Assembly (NCBI RefSeq): GCF_000290615.1
Contig: NZ_ALAS01000081.1
Coordinates: 1-64,000 of the forward strand
DNA from: Heyndrickxia coagulans DSM 1 = ATCC 7050
Lineage (GTDB): Bacteria; Bacillota; Bacilli; Bacillales; Bacillaceae_C
Reading direction: 5' to 3'
Length of the DNA: 64,000 nt
Part shown: positions 8,365-17,589 of the stretch, piece after piece
How the letters are laid out: each line of letters starts with the position of its first letter
Position numbering within the stretch: position 1 is the first letter of the stretch
Translations under genes and position numbers: made by a program
The notes under the pieces: model-generated
The model's database searches: none
Told to the model about the DNA's origin: nothing
Seen by the model: only the letters and a program-made list of their open reading frames with translations

Positions 8365-9348
8365 ATGCGAAAAGAAGATTGTATCATTATTGGCGGCGGC
8401 CCTTGCGGATTGGCTGCTGCAATCAGCCTGCAGGAAATCGGGAAACATCCGCTTATACTGGAAAAAGGAAATGTCGTCAATGCGATTTACCGTTATCCGA
8501 CGCACCAGACTTTTTTCAGTTCAAGCGACCGGCTTGCAATCGGCGATGTGCCGTTTATTACCGAAAATTTAAAGCCGAAGCGCAATCAGGCGCTTACATA
8601 CTACCGCGAAGTGGCGAAACTGAAAGCCCTTCGCATCCGCCGGTTTGAAGAAGCGCTCCGTGTCGAAAAGAAACGCGGAACCTTTATCGTTACGACGACA
8701 AAAGGCCAATATGAGACGCCTTATGTGGTCATCGCAACCGGCTATTACGACAATCCGAACAGGCTGGATGTCCCGGGGGAAGATTTAAACAAAGTGTACC
8801 ATTATTTTAAAGAAGCCCATCCGTTTTTTGACACCGATGTTTGCGTGATCGGCGGAAAAAACTCTGCTGTGGACGCCGCCATTGAACTTCACAAGGCAGG
8901 CGCCCGCGTGACCGTGCTGTACCGCGGCGATCATTATTCCGAAAGCATTAAACCGTGGATATTGCCGGAATTTGATTCGCTTATCCGCCACGGGAAAGTG
9001 AAAATGGAATTTCAGGCGCACGTGAAAGAAATTAAAGAACAGAGCGTTGTATACGAAGCGGGCGGAGAAGTGAAAGAGATCCGGAATGATTTTGTATTTG
9101 CGATGGTCGGTTATCATCCGGATCATTCGTTTTTGCGGAAAATGGGAGTGGGCGTCGATCCGGAAACAGGTCGCCCACATTACAAAGAAGAGACAATGGA
9201 AACGAATGTTGAAGGAATTTTTATTGCGGGCGTGCTTGCTGCCGGAAACAATGCCAATGAGATTTTTATTGAAAACGGGCGTTTCCATGGCGGTGTGATT
9301 GCCGCTGAGATCAAAAAACGGGAGGCTCACTTGCAAAAAGGAAATTAA
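8365..9348 (+). CDS. ypdA: Bacillithiol disulfide reductase YpdA
   Basis: FAD/NADPH oxidoreductase that reduces bacillithiol disulfide; it belongs with bshA and bshB1 found at 43-45 kb. The 327-aa product (B. subtilis 324) opens with the FAD-binding IIGGGPCGLAAA and carries the NADPH site VIGGKNSAVDAA around residue 170. The start is uncertain: ATG 8365 fits the family length, with AAAAAGG 14 nt upstream; an in-frame ATG at 8320 would add 15 lysine-rich residues. Note the Cys after GGGP (position 14), typical of this family. Confidence 0.88.
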   Translation: MRKEDCIIIGGGPCGLAAAISLQEIGKHPLILEKGNVVNAIYRYPTHQTFFSSSDRLAIGDVPFITENLKPKRNQALTYYREVAKLKALRIRRFEEALRVEKKRGTFIVTTTKGQYETPYVVIATGYYDNPNRLDVPGEDLNKVYHYFKEAHPFFDTDVCVIGGKNSAVDAAIELHKAGARVTVLYRGDHYSESIKPWILPEFDSLIRHGKVKMEFQAHVKEIKEQSVVYEAGGEVKEIRNDFVFAMVGYHPDHSFLRKMGVGVDPETGRPHYKEETMETNVEGIFIAGVLAAGNNANEIFIENGRFHGGVIAAEIKKREAHLQKGN

Positions 9349-9389
9349 AGGTTTTTTCAGGGGGCAGTATTTCTTTTCCGGCTTTTTCA

Positions 9390-9398
9390 TGTTACGAT
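9390..9398 (+). promoter_or_regulatory. Candidate extended -10 of prsW
   Basis: TGTTACGAT (TGn plus TACGAT) lies 55 bp before prsW; the -35 region TTTCTT is poor. Confidence 0.4.
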
Positions 9399-9452
9399 GA
9401 AAACAAAACTCTGCACGGATCATTTGATTTTTACAAAAAGCGAGGTTTCGAT

Positions 9453-10133
9453 ATGCTTGTTCTTTTGTCAGCCGGCATCGCCCCCGGACTTGCCCTGCTA
9501 TGCTATTTTTATTTGCGGGACCAGTTTGAGCCTGAGCCGATACTTGTTGTTGCAAAAGCGTTTTTATACGGTGCGCTTATCACGCTGCCGGTCATGTTTT
9601 TGCAGTTTATCCTCGAACGGGAGCATCTGTTTTCGGGCAGCATCTGGCATGCTTTCCTCCATTCCGCTTTGCCGGAGGAACTTTGCAAGTGGCTGTGTTT
9701 GGCCGCTATTGTGTTTTTTAACCGGGAATTTGATGAACCTTTTGACGGCATTGTGTACGGCGTCAGCGTCTCGCTTGGATTTGCCACGTTTGAAAATATT
9801 TTATCGCTTTTTTCGGGCGGCGTTGACCTGGCTTTCGGGCGTGCGCTTCTTCCTGTATCAAGCCATGCCGTTTTCGGTGTCATGATGGGCTTTTATATGG
9901 GAAAATCCAGATTCTCCCCGCGCAAAAAAAGCTGGTTCCTTTTTTCTTTCATTGTGCCGGTGATCTTGCATGGGTTTTACGACTGGATTATGCTCACCCA
10001 GCAAAAATGGCTGTATTTTATGGTGCCGTTTATGCTCGGGCTTTGGTGGCTCGGCCTGAAAAAAGCAAAGCAGGCGCACAGCCTTTCTGCCGAACATTTT
10101 GCGCAGGATGCGGCAGGAACACAACAATTATGA
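9453..10133 (+). CDS. prsW: Site-1 protease PrsW (membrane glutamic-type protease)
   Basis: A 226-aa polytopic membrane protease (YpdC family). In B. subtilis PrsW makes the first cut in the anti-sigma factor RsiW to release sigma-W during envelope stress. Conserved elements seen: PEPILVVAKAF near the N-terminus, the EE pair in LPEELCKWL, EFDEPFDGIVYGVSVSLGFATFEN with its Glu/Asp residues, and H in SSHAVFGVMMG and ILHGFYDW. About eight membrane helices are apparent. Start ATG 9453 follows AGCGAGG. A clear terminator follows. Confidence 0.92.
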   Translation: MLVLLSAGIAPGLALLCYFYLRDQFEPEPILVVAKAFLYGALITLPVMFLQFILEREHLFSGSIWHAFLHSALPEELCKWLCLAAIVFFNREFDEPFDGIVYGVSVSLGFATFENILSLFSGGVDLAFGRALLPVSSHAVFGVMMGFYMGKSRFSPRKKSWFLFSFIVPVILHGFYDWIMLTQQKWLYFMVPFMLGLWWLGLKKAKQAHSLSAEHFAQDAAGTQQL

Positions 10134-10144
10134 TAATGGGCAAA

Positions 10145-10174
10145 ACAACCGGATAAATCGCCGGTTGTTTTTTT
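10145..10174 (+). terminator. Terminator after prsW
   Basis: ACAACCGG (10145-10152) and CCGGTTGT (10161-10168) form a perfect 8-bp stem with an 8-nt loop, followed by seven T. Confidence 0.9.
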
Positions 10175-10244
10175 ATGTCTTGTATAAAATTGCCGCCTTC
10201 TCCAGAAACTACGGATAATGCTTAAAGTTTTTGGGGGGTGCGGT

Positions 10245-11039
10245 ATGATTGAAAAAAATCGCTTAAAATACATGTTGCTGCTTTGTGCTGTATTGGCCTT
10301 GTTTTCTTTTGGCACAAGCGAGACGGCCCGGGCGTTTTCGAATCAGGTGATTCAAAAAGGGGCGGTCGGGGATGATGTGATTGAACTGCAGGCGAGGCTG
10401 CAGTACATCGGTTACTATAAAGGAACGATTGACGGGGTGTTTGGTTACAGCACTTACTGGGCTTTAAGAAATTTCCAGAAGGCATACGGAATGCCTGTTG
10501 ACGGCCTCGCCGGACCGGGCGTCAAAAAGAAACTTGTCAAAGCGTCAAAATACGATGCGGCATACGTAAAGTCCATGGTTGCAAGCGGGAAAAAATTTAC
10601 GTATTACGGCGGCACAAAAAAGCAGGCACCGAAAACGGCAGCCAAAAAACCGGCCCAAACCGCAACCAATGTGCCGAACGGCTTTTCACAAAACGACATC
10701 CGCCTTTTGCAACGAGCGGTTTACGGGGAGGCGCGCGGCGAACCGTATGAAGGGCAGGTGGCCGTGGCGGCTGTTATCTTAAACCGTATTGAGAGCCCGT
10801 CTTTTCCAAACACCATTCCCGGGGTGATTTTCGAACCGGGTGCGTTTACCTGTGTTTCCGACGGGCAGATCTGGCTTGCGCCGAATGATACGGCAAAAAA
10901 AGCCGTCCTCGATGCGATCAACGGCTGGGATCCGTCCGGAAATGCGCTGTATTATTTTAATCCGGCGACCGCAACAAGCAAGTGGATCTGGTCAAGGCCG
11001 CAAATCAAACGAATCGGTAAACATATTTTTTGCAAATAA
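10245..11039 (+). CDS. sleB: Spore cortex-lytic enzyme SleB
   Basis: Lytic transglycosylase that degrades spore cortex peptidoglycan during germination; made in the forespore and exported into the inner membrane/cortex region with YpeB. The 264-aa protein has a signal peptide (about 1-28), an N-terminal peptidoglycan-binding domain (about 35-95, GAVGDDVIELQARLQYIGYY and GVFGYSTYWALRNFQ), an Ala/Lys/Pro linker, and the C-terminal hydrolase domain (about 140-264) with AVYGEARGEPYEGQVAVAAV carrying the catalytic Glu. It is shorter than B. subtilis SleB (305 aa), mainly in the linker. ATG 10245 follows GGGGGGTG; sigma-G control is expected but I could not place a convincing box. Confidence 0.93.
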   Translation: MIEKNRLKYMLLLCAVLALFSFGTSETARAFSNQVIQKGAVGDDVIELQARLQYIGYYKGTIDGVFGYSTYWALRNFQKAYGMPVDGLAGPGVKKKLVKASKYDAAYVKSMVASGKKFTYYGGTKKQAPKTAAKKPAQTATNVPNGFSQNDIRLLQRAVYGEARGEPYEGQVAVAAVILNRIESPSFPNTIPGVIFEPGAFTCVSDGQIWLAPNDTAKKAVLDAINGWDPSGNALYYFNPATATSKWIWSRPQIKRIGKHIFCK

Positions 11040-11054
11040 GAGGGGGAAATGAAT

Positions 11055-12404
11055 ATGCTGAAACGGGCAATGATTGTTGTGCTTGCCCTCGGGCTTTGCG
11101 GGACTGCTGCCTGGGCATATAAAGAGCACCGTGAAAAAGAGGCGGTCTTGTTAAATGCAGAAAGCACGTATCAAAGGGCTTTTCATGACCTTGCATACAA
11201 AGTGGACCTTTTGCATGATGAAATTGGAAACACCCTCGCCATGAATTCGCGCAAGTCCCTTTCACCGGCACTGGCTGAAGTGTGGCGCCTGACATCGGAA
11301 GCGCATGCGGATGTTGGCCAGCTTCCGTTATCGCTTCTGCCTTTTCATAAAACGGAAGAATTTCTGACTGATATCGGGAATTTCAGCTACCGGACGGCGG
11401 TGCGCGATTTGGACAAAGAACCTCTATCCGATAAAGAGTATGCTTCACTGAAAAAACTGTACGGCCAGAGCGCGGATATCCAGGACCAGATCCGGGGCGT
11501 GCAAAATAACGTTTTACAGCACAATCTCCGCTGGATGGACGTGGAACGCGCCCTTGCCCAAGGAAAAGAAACGAAGGATAACACGATCATCGACGGCTTT
11601 AAGACGGTCGAAAGGACGGTCAAAGGCTATGACAATGCTGATTTGAACAGCCCGTCTTTTACGAGTTTCCAAAACCGAGATGACCATTATGAGCACCTGG
11701 AAGGAAAAATGATCAGCAAAAAACAGGCGGTCGCCACTGTAAAACAATACGCCGGAGTCAAAACGGCCCGAAAGGCGGAAGCCAAACCGAATCAAAAAGG
11801 CGCCCGTTTTTCTTTTTACACCGTCCGTTTAAAAGACAAAAACGGCTATGAAACAACCGCGGATGTTACGCGGAAAGGGGGATACCCGGTCTGGTTTTTC
11901 AACAAGCGCCCGGTGGGGAAGCAAAAAATCAGTTTAAACGGGGCCCAAAAGAAAGCGGCGGATTTTTTAAACCGGCACCATTTTGAGAAAATGGATATGT
12001 TTGAAAGCATGCAATATGACAACGTCGGTGTTTTTTCTTTCGCTGCGAAACAGGGGAATGTCCGCATTTATCCGGAAACGGTCAAATTAAAAGTGGCGCT
12101 TGACAACGGCCAGGTGATCGGGTTTGTGGCGGATGATTTTCTGAAAAGCCATCAAAAAAGGGATATTCCAAAGCCCGCCATCAGTGAAAAAGAAGCAAGA
12201 GCCCGTGTGAACCCGAAGCTTGACATTATGGAAAGCCGCCTTGCGATTATGACCGGCGACATGAACCGAGAAGTGCTCTGTTATGAATTTCTCGGCGTGT
12301 TGCATGATGAAACATACCGGATTTACATCAACGCGGAAAACGGCAACGAAGAAAAAGTGGAAAAGCTGAAAAATACGGAAAGAGCATACGGCAAGTCCAT
12401 ATGA
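11055..12404 (+). CDS. ypeB: Germination protein YpeB, SleB partner
   Basis: YpeB is required for SleB to be located and stabilised in the dormant spore. The 449-aa protein has an N-terminal membrane anchor (about 2-22), a helical region opening with the family sequence KEHREKEAVLLNAE and YQRAFHDLAYKVDLLHDEIG, and C-terminal PepSY-like repeats (about residues 215-440). Start ATG 11055 gives the better spacing to AGGGGG (11041-11046) and matches the B. subtilis N-terminus; ATG 11049 is a close alternative. It is 15 bp after sleB, forming the usual two-gene operon closed by a terminator. Confidence 0.93.
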   Translation: MLKRAMIVVLALGLCGTAAWAYKEHREKEAVLLNAESTYQRAFHDLAYKVDLLHDEIGNTLAMNSRKSLSPALAEVWRLTSEAHADVGQLPLSLLPFHKTEEFLTDIGNFSYRTAVRDLDKEPLSDKEYASLKKLYGQSADIQDQIRGVQNNVLQHNLRWMDVERALAQGKETKDNTIIDGFKTVERTVKGYDNADLNSPSFTSFQNRDDHYEHLEGKMISKKQAVATVKQYAGVKTARKAEAKPNQKGARFSFYTVRLKDKNGYETTADVTRKGGYPVWFFNKRPVGKQKISLNGAQKKAADFLNRHHFEKMDMFESMQYDNVGVFSFAAKQGNVRIYPETVKLKVALDNGQVIGFVADDFLKSHQKRDIPKPAISEKEARARVNPKLDIMESRLAIMTGDMNREVLCYEFLGVLHDETYRIYINAENGNEEKVEKLKNTERAYGKSI

Positions 12405-12409
12405 GCATT

Positions 12410-12433
12410 GCCCGGCATACAGCCGGGCCTTTT
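12410..12433 (+). terminator. Terminator after sleB-ypeB
   Basis: GCCCGG (12410-12415) pairs with CCGGGC (12423-12428) over a 7-nt loop, followed by CTTTT. Confidence 0.75.
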
Positions 12434-12485
12434 GGCAAAAAAAAGATATGAAGCGCGAAAAAAGAATACAAAACCGCCCCGCCTG

Positions 12486-12494
12486 TGTCATAAT
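12486..12494 (+). promoter_or_regulatory. Candidate extended -10 of ypfA
   Basis: TGTCATAAT (TGn plus CATAAT) 33 bp before ypfA; the -35 region is not recognisable. Confidence 0.4.
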
Positions 12495-12526
12495 AAGATT
12501 GGAATCTATAAAAGGGGATTGGAAAG

Positions 12527-13171
12527 ATGTTAAAAGTCGGGCTGGAACTCACACTGGAAGACAAAGACACAGGTAAAAGATACAGATGTAAAATTGCGGA
12601 TATAAAAGAGGATAAAATTTATATTGATTACCCGATCGACCTGGAAACAAACCGGACCGTATTTTTGCTGATTGGCCAGGGGCTGCTCGTTGATTTCGTT
12701 TCGGACGGCCAGATTCCTTACCGGTTTTCATCAAAAGTCACCGGCAGGGAACTCGGCAATATCCCGATGCTTATTTTATCCGTACCGGAGCCGGAAGATG
12801 TGCGCAAGATCCAGCGGCGGCAATATGTCAGGGTAGATGTCGCGCTCGATATTGCCCTCACCTTTCCGGAATCCAATTTGAAAACAACGGCAGTTACAAA
12901 AGACATCAGTTCGGGCGGCTGCGCCGTCTACTTGCCTCGCAATATCCGCCCGGGGGAGCATGAAACAGGAAAAGCGCTTCTTGTCCTGCCGCTAAAAGAA
13001 GGCTACCAGTACTTGCAGCTGCTTTTTTCCGTCGTCAGGCTGTTTGAAACCGGTGGAAAAACGGGGGCCTCGCTCCAGTTTAAAGATACAAGCGCAAAAG
13101 AGAGGCAGTATATCCTGCGTTTTTGCTTCGAGCAGCAGCTTTTGCTCCGTAAAAAGGGCCTTTCCGGATAA
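12527..13171 (+). CDS. ypfA: YpfA/MotI, c-di-GMP-binding PilZ protein
   Basis: A YcgR-type c-di-GMP receptor; the B. subtilis homologue (MotI/DgrA) acts as a molecular clutch on the flagellar stator when c-di-GMP rises. The 214-aa product has an N-terminal YcgR_2-type domain (about 1-95) and a PilZ domain (about 97-205). The ligand-binding residues are intact: RRQYVR (RxxxR, near residues 99-104) and DISSGG (DxSxxG, near 126-131). Start ATG 12527 follows AAAGGGGATTGGAAAG. It is a monocistronic unit between the ypeB terminator and cmk. Confidence 0.9.
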   Translation: MLKVGLELTLEDKDTGKRYRCKIADIKEDKIYIDYPIDLETNRTVFLLIGQGLLVDFVSDGQIPYRFSSKVTGRELGNIPMLILSVPEPEDVRKIQRRQYVRVDVALDIALTFPESNLKTTAVTKDISSGGCAVYLPRNIRPGEHETGKALLVLPLKEGYQYLQLLFSVVRLFETGGKTGASLQFKDTSAKERQYILRFCFEQQLLLRKKGLSG

Positions 13172-13292
13172 AACTTGCATTTCATGGATAGGAGGATTCA
13201 CCATTTTATGGTACACTATAAAGAGGGTGTATCCTTTTATCTGCTCAAAAAACGGGTATATGCAACAAGAGAGAATAGGGTGAAATCGTTGT

Positions 13293-13997
13293 ATGAAAAA
13301 AATCAATATTGCCATCGACGGTCCTGCTGCTGCAGGGAAAAGCACGGCGGCGAAAAAAGTTGCCGAGCAGTTGCAATATATTTACATTGATACAGGCGCA
13401 ATGTACCGGTCGCTTACTTATAAAGCGCTGCAGTACGGAACGGACCTTGAAGACGGCAATGCGCTTGCCAAACTTTTGTACAAGACAAATATCCGCCTGG
13501 AGCCGGGGGAAAACGGCCAGATTGTTTTTGTCGACGGTGAAGACGTAACCGGCAAGATCAGGGAAAGGGAAGTGACGAGAGCAGTTTCAGCTGTTTCAAA
13601 GCATGCCGTTGTCCGTGAAGAAATGGTCAAGCGGCAGCGGATGCTCGCCCGTGGCGGCGGCGTTGTCATGGACGGCCGGGATATCGGGACAAAAGTATTG
13701 CCGGATGCCGAATTGAAGATTTTTTTGCTGGCCAGCGCCGATGAGCGCGCAAAGCGGCGCCATGCCGAAAATGTTGCAAAAGGGATCCCTTCAGACCTCA
13801 GCCGTTTAAAACAGGAGATTGAGGAAAGGGACAGGCTGGATTCCGAACGGGAAGTTTCACCGCTCTCTAAAGCGGCGGACGCCGTAGAACTGGACACGAC
13901 AAGCATGGACATTGATGAAGTTGCCGGAAAGATTCTTGCGATGGCAAAAGAAAAAATCACACAGCAGCAATCGGCTTCTTTACTTGACAAAAAGTAA
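13293..13997 (+). CDS. cmk: Cytidylate kinase
   Basis: Phosphorylates CMP and dCMP with ATP. The 234-aa protein has the P-loop DGPAAAGKS (about residues 8-16), the DTGAMYRS nucleotide-monophosphate motif, MDGRDIGT, and the lid-region RAKRRHAE. It is about ten residues longer than B. subtilis Cmk at the C-terminus. Start ATG 13293 follows AATAGGGTG about 13 nt away. The 120 bp upstream contain TATGGTACACTATAAAG, possibly a promoter; I do not see a clear counterpart of the small B. subtilis ypfB there. Confidence 0.95.
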   Translation: MKKINIAIDGPAAAGKSTAAKKVAEQLQYIYIDTGAMYRSLTYKALQYGTDLEDGNALAKLLYKTNIRLEPGENGQIVFVDGEDVTGKIREREVTRAVSAVSKHAVVREEMVKRQRMLARGGGVVMDGRDIGTKVLPDAELKIFLLASADERAKRRHAENVAKGIPSDLSRLKQEIEERDRLDSEREVSPLSKAADAVELDTTSMDIDEVAGKILAMAKEKITQQQSASLLDKK

Positions 13998-14109
13998 AAG
14001 ATGTTAGAAATTTGATAGGAAAGCGTTTCTTTTTGAATTATACGAATTAATTTGAAAAGAACGGGTATATTCAATGGTATTTGAAGCGCCGGATAAGGAG
14101 GAAGTACAT

Positions 14110-15246
14110 ATGCCAGACGAAATGAATGAAATAGAAGTACGGTCCCTTTCTGTAGGGGATAAAGTGAAAGCATCGGTTGTCAAAGTGGAGGAAAAGCAAG
14201 TGCTCGTTTCCATTGAAGGCAGCAAAGTGGACGGGATTATTCCGATCAGCGAGCTTTCCAATCTCCATATTGAAACCGCATCAGATGCCGTGAAAGAAGG
14301 GGACGAGCTGAATCTCGTCGTTACGAAAGTGGAAGAAGACGCCGTCATTCTTTCCAAACGGAAATATGATGCTGAAAAAGCATGGGATGAGCTGAAGGAA
14401 AAATTTGAAAACCAGGAAATCATCGAAGCGGAAGTTAATGAAGTGGTAAAAGGCGGCCTTGTTGTCGATTTGGGTGTCCGCGGCTTTGTCCCTGCATCGC
14501 TTGTCGAGGACCACTTTGTTGAAGACTTCTCCGACTATAAAGGGAAAACATTGCCCTTTTTGATCGTTGAACTGGACGAGGACAAAAACCGGTTGATTTT
14601 ATCACACCGGGCTGTGGTGGAAAAAGAAAAAGAAGAAAAACGCCAGGATATTCTTGACCATCTCGAAGCAGGCCAGGTGCTGGAAGGGACCGTGCAAAGG
14701 CTGACGAATTTCGGCGCTTTTGTCGATATCGGCGGAATTGACGGCCTTGTCCATATTTCCCAGCTTGCGCATGAACGGGTGGAAACGCCGTCCGATGTCG
14801 TCAAAGAAGGGGAAAAGGTCAAAGTGAAAGTGTTGTCGGTGGACCGGGACAACGGGCGGATTTCCTTGTCCATCAAGGATACACTTCCGGGCCCCTGGGA
14901 AGGCATTGAACAGAAAGCACAGAAGGGGACTGTCCTTACCGGGACGGTAAAACGCTTGGTTTCGTTCGGGGCATTTGTGGAAGTATTCCCGGGCGTTGAA
15001 GGGCTTGTCCATATTTCACAAATTTCCCATAAGCATGTGTCCACCCCTCATGAAGTGTTAAGGGAAGGGCAGGAAGTGCAGGTGAAAGTGCTCGATGTCA
15101 ATGAACAGGCGCACCGCTTGTCCTTAAGCATGAAAGAACTGGAACAGGCTGATACAGCAGCTTCTGATTATGACCTTCCAGAAGAAAATACCGGGTTCCA
15201 GCTTGGGGATATGATCGGGGACCAGTTGAAGAAATTTAAGCAGTAA
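14110..15246 (+). CDS. ypfD: YpfD, ribosomal protein S1 homologue with four S1 repeats
   Basis: An RNA-binding protein of the S1 family (annotated rpsA/ypfD). The 378-aa product carries four S1 motifs at about residues 12-80, 98-165, 185-253 and 270-340; repeats 3 and 4 have the clearest pattern ([26 protein letters not shown] and its copy). Low-GC Gram-positives lack the six-repeat S1; this protein is not essential in B. subtilis and its exact role in translation is unsettled. ATG 14110 follows AAGGAGGAA (14095-14103); the longer frame opening at 14074 has no ribosome binding site. Confidence 0.92.
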   Translation: MPDEMNEIEVRSLSVGDKVKASVVKVEEKQVLVSIEGSKVDGIIPISELSNLHIETASDAVKEGDELNLVVTKVEEDAVILSKRKYDAEKAWDELKEKFENQEIIEAEVNEVVKGGLVVDLGVRGFVPASLVEDHFVEDFSDYKGKTLPFLIVELDEDKNRLILSHRAVVEKEKEEKRQDILDHLEAGQVLEGTVQRLTNFGAFVDIGGIDGLVHISQLAHERVETPSDVVKEGEKVKVKVLSVDRDNGRISLSIKDTLPGPWEGIEQKAQKGTVLTGTVKRLVSFGAFVEVFPGVEGLVHISQISHKHVSTPHEVLREGQEVQVKVLDVNEQAHRLSLSMKELEQADTAASDYDLPEENTGFQLGDMIGDQLKKFKQ

Positions 15247-15268
15247 AAAAGCCCGTCCGGTTGGAATG

Positions 15269-15314
15269 AAAAAGCTGAGAGGCGCCCGTGTAGCCGGTGC
15301 CGCTCAGCTTTTTT
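15269..15314 (+). terminator. Terminator after ypfD
   Basis: AAAAGCTGAG and CTCAGCTTTT form a 10-bp outer stem, with further GGC/GCC pairing inside, followed by T-run. It also lies just past the stop of the opposing ypzI. Confidence 0.88.
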
Positions 15315-15344
15315 GCGCTTTGTCTTGCCTATTAACCGCTCATT

Positions 15345-15473
15345 TTACTGCCGTTTGCGTGCTTCATCAGCGCTTTCAAGGCGGGTTGCCCCTCCGTAGT
15401 GGAGCGCCTGGTCACGGTCGCTTTCCACACGCCCGCTTTGGCGTAGTTTTTTCTCCTGGCGGTCTTTTCCCAT
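15345..15473 (-). CDS. ypzI: YpzI family small protein
   Basis: A 42-aa, very charged protein: it opens MGKDRQEKKLRQSGRVESDR, contains DQALHYGGAT, and matches the YpzI family of B. subtilis found between ypfD and yphA. Function unknown. GGGGGTGA precedes the ATG by 6 nt, and the family start agrees. It is the only minus-strand gene between cotJ and ypjC. An in-frame extension upstream to 15572 exists but lacks a ribosome binding site and similarity. Confidence 0.75.
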   Translation of the reverse strand: MGKDRQEKKLRQSGRVESDRDQALHYGGATRLESADEARKRQ

Positions 15474-15573
15474 TGCCCATTCACCCCCGTTTGTAGTATG
15501 CCTGAAAAAAGCGAAAAACTTGCGGTTAACCCGGTGTAATCTTTCCCATAATGGAGATAAAGGAGGGTGCACC

Positions 15574-16170
15574 GTGGAAGGAGCATTTTTTTTGGGGGTG
15601 ATGTGGGCGGTATGGATTTGGGCGACATTTTTGCTGGACAGGCATCACCGTTTACGGTTTCCGGCAGCACTGGTTGCTTTGCTGCTCGTGATCAGCTTTC
15701 CGCATCAAGCGGCGGTGGGCCGTCTCGATATCAGCTGGGCGCTCATCGTCATCATGGCTGCCGGTTATGGGTACTTCGGCAAATTTTCGAAATGGGCGCT
15801 TTTGGCCCGGCTCGCCGGCGTCTTTATCGTGATGACAGGCTATGCAGGCCTGTTGTTATTTGAACTGTACGATCCGGTCTGGATGTTTGCCTGGCGTACC
15901 ATTTGCTACAGCCTGTTTTTGTTTATCCTTGTCCATTTGCTTTTTCGTTCAAAAATGGATGCCGTTGCCGCCGCACTGACCGGTACGGCACAAGGGGAAA
16001 TTCTGTATGCACTGGTGCTTGCAAAATGGGATTACCATGTTACGGCAGGCTCTGCGGCATATCTCGATATCGCCGGGCTTTTTCTCCTCTATGCGTACGG
16101 CTGGCATATCATGGATGCCGCCTTGAATCTCATATCAGAAAAAGCAGCAAAAAAGGAAAGGCCGGGATGA
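15574..16170 (+). CDS. yphA: YphA, polytopic membrane protein
   Basis: A 198-aa hydrophobic protein (B. subtilis YphA 199 aa) of unknown function with about six membrane helices and a short basic C-terminus ([10 protein letters not shown]). GTG 15574 was chosen for the strong AAGGAGGGTG at 15560-15569, which also matches the family length. It is directly upstream of der and probably shares its transcript. Confidence 0.82.
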   Translation: MEGAFFLGVMWAVWIWATFLLDRHHRLRFPAALVALLLVISFPHQAAVGRLDISWALIVIMAAGYGYFGKFSKWALLARLAGVFIVMTGYAGLLLFELYDPVWMFAWRTICYSLFLFILVHLLFRSKMDAVAAALTGTAQGEILYALVLAKWDYHVTAGSAAYLDIAGLFLLYAYGWHIMDAALNLISEKAAKKERPG

Positions 16171-16253
16171 TTTGTGGGATATTGCCTGAACAAGAAAATA
16201 TTGATAAACTACTAAAGTTGATTTGTTTTGCGAAAACGGAACAGAAAGGGTGA
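16167..16253 (+). CDS. Possible 28-aa peptide between yphA and der
   Basis: A short frame (opens [16 protein letters not shown]) starts in an ATGA overlap with the yphA stop, follows AAGGAAAGG (16153-16161) at usable spacing, and ends 5 bp before der, where its last codons contain the der ribosome binding site. The layout suggests translational coupling, but length and lack of recognised similarity leave it unproven. Confidence 0.3.
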   Translation: MICGILPEQENIDKLLKLICFAKTEQKG

Positions 16254-16258
16254 ATCGT

Positions 16259-17569
16259 ATGGCAAAACCGGTTGTGGCAATTGTCGGACGCCCGAATGTA
16301 GGCAAATCTACCATTTTTAACCGAATTGTAGGAGAGCGGGTTTCTATTGTGGAAGATGTTCCGGGAGTGACAAGAGACCGTATATACAGTCCGGCAGAAT
16401 GGCTGACACACGAATTTAACGTGATTGATACAGGCGGCATTGATATCGGGGATGAACCGTTTCTCGAGCAGATCCGGCAGCAGGCTGAAATCGCCATCCA
16501 GGAAGCGGATGTGATCATTTTTATTACAAGCGGTAGAGAAGGCGTGACTTCTGCGGATGAAATGGTCGCCAAAATATTGTACCGGTCAAAAAAGCCGGTC
16601 GTTCTGGCAGTGAACAAGGTTGACAATCCCGAGATGCGCACCCAGATTTATGATTTTTACGCCCTCGGTTTTGGCGATCCTTTCCCGATATCCGGCGCGC
16701 ATGGCCTCGGCCTTGGCGACCTGCTCGATGCAGTTGTCAAACATTTTCCTGAGAAAGCGGACGAGGAGTACGGGGAAGATGTCATTAAATTTTGTTTTAT
16801 CGGGAGGCCGAACGTCGGAAAATCTTCCCTGTTCAATGCGATTCTCGGTGAAGAGCGCGTCATTGTCAGTGAAATAGAGGGAACGACGAGAGACGCGGTG
16901 GATACCGTCTATACTTATGAAGGCCAAACTTATGTTATGATTGATACAGCAGGGATGCGCAAAAAAGGAAAAGTGTATGAAAACACGGAAAAATACAGTG
17001 TGCTGCGCGCATTGAGGGCCATTGAGCGTTCCGATGTCGTCTGTGTTGTTTTAAACGGCGAGGAAGGGATCCGGGAACAGGATAAGCGGATTGCCGGCTA
17101 CGCCCATGAAGCGGGCCGCGGCGTGATCATTGTGGTAAACAAATGGGATGCCGTTCAAAAAGATGAAAAAACAATGGATCAGTTTACGCAGAAAATCCGG
17201 GACCATTTCCAGTTTCTTGATTATGCGCCGGTCATTTACGTGTCGGCAAAAACAAAAAAGAGGCTGGACCAGCTGTTCCCGCTGCTTAAGACGGTCAGCG
17301 AGAACCATGCGATGCGCGTGAAGTCCAGCGTGCTGAATGAAGTCATAACAGATGCGGTTGCGATGAATCCGACGCCGACAGACAAAGGGCGGCGGCTGAA
17401 AATCTTTTATGCGACGCAAGTCTCCGTCAAACCGCCGACGATCGTTGTGTTTGTCAATGATCCCGAATTGATGCATTTTTCGTACGAACGGTTTTTGGAA
17501 AACCGGATCCGTGATGCGTTTGGTTTTACCGGAACGCCGATCCATATCATCGCCCGTGCGCGTAAATAA
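16259..17569 (+). CDS. der: Ribosome-assembly GTPase Der (EngA)
   Basis: Essential double GTPase for 50S subunit maturation. The 436-aa length equals that of B. subtilis. Both G domains are complete: GRPNVGKST (about residues 10-18), DTGGI, NKVD; and GRPNVGKSS (about 182-190), DTAGM, NKWD. A KH-like domain follows (about 350-436). ATG 16259 follows AAAGGGTGA. It is followed within 20 bp by gpsA. Confidence 0.97.
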   Translation: MAKPVVAIVGRPNVGKSTIFNRIVGERVSIVEDVPGVTRDRIYSPAEWLTHEFNVIDTGGIDIGDEPFLEQIRQQAEIAIQEADVIIFITSGREGVTSADEMVAKILYRSKKPVVLAVNKVDNPEMRTQIYDFYALGFGDPFPISGAHGLGLGDLLDAVVKHFPEKADEEYGEDVIKFCFIGRPNVGKSSLFNAILGEERVIVSEIEGTTRDAVDTVYTYEGQTYVMIDTAGMRKKGKVYENTEKYSVLRALRAIERSDVVCVVLNGEEGIREQDKRIAGYAHEAGRGVIIVVNKWDAVQKDEKTMDQFTQKIRDHFQFLDYAPVIYVSAKTKKRLDQLFPLLKTVSENHAMRVKSSVLNEVITDAVAMNPTPTDKGRRLKIFYATQVSVKPPTIVVFVNDPELMHFSYERFLENRIRDAFGFTGTPIHIIARARK

Positions 17570-17589
17570 ATATAAAGAGGGTGTTTTAT

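Noticed and set aside
9397-9885. 162-aa frame overlapping prsW
   Set aside because: Out-of-frame shadow of a hydrophobic membrane-protein gene; no ribosome binding site.
13175-13390. 71-aa frame before and into cmk
   Set aside because: Most of it overlaps cmk in another frame, and the part before cmk is only about 39 codons without similarity to ypfB that I can recognise.
15266-15496. 76-aa plus-strand frame opposite ypzI
   Set aside because: It starts inside the ypfD terminator and has no ribosome binding site; ypzI on the other strand is supported by family sequence.
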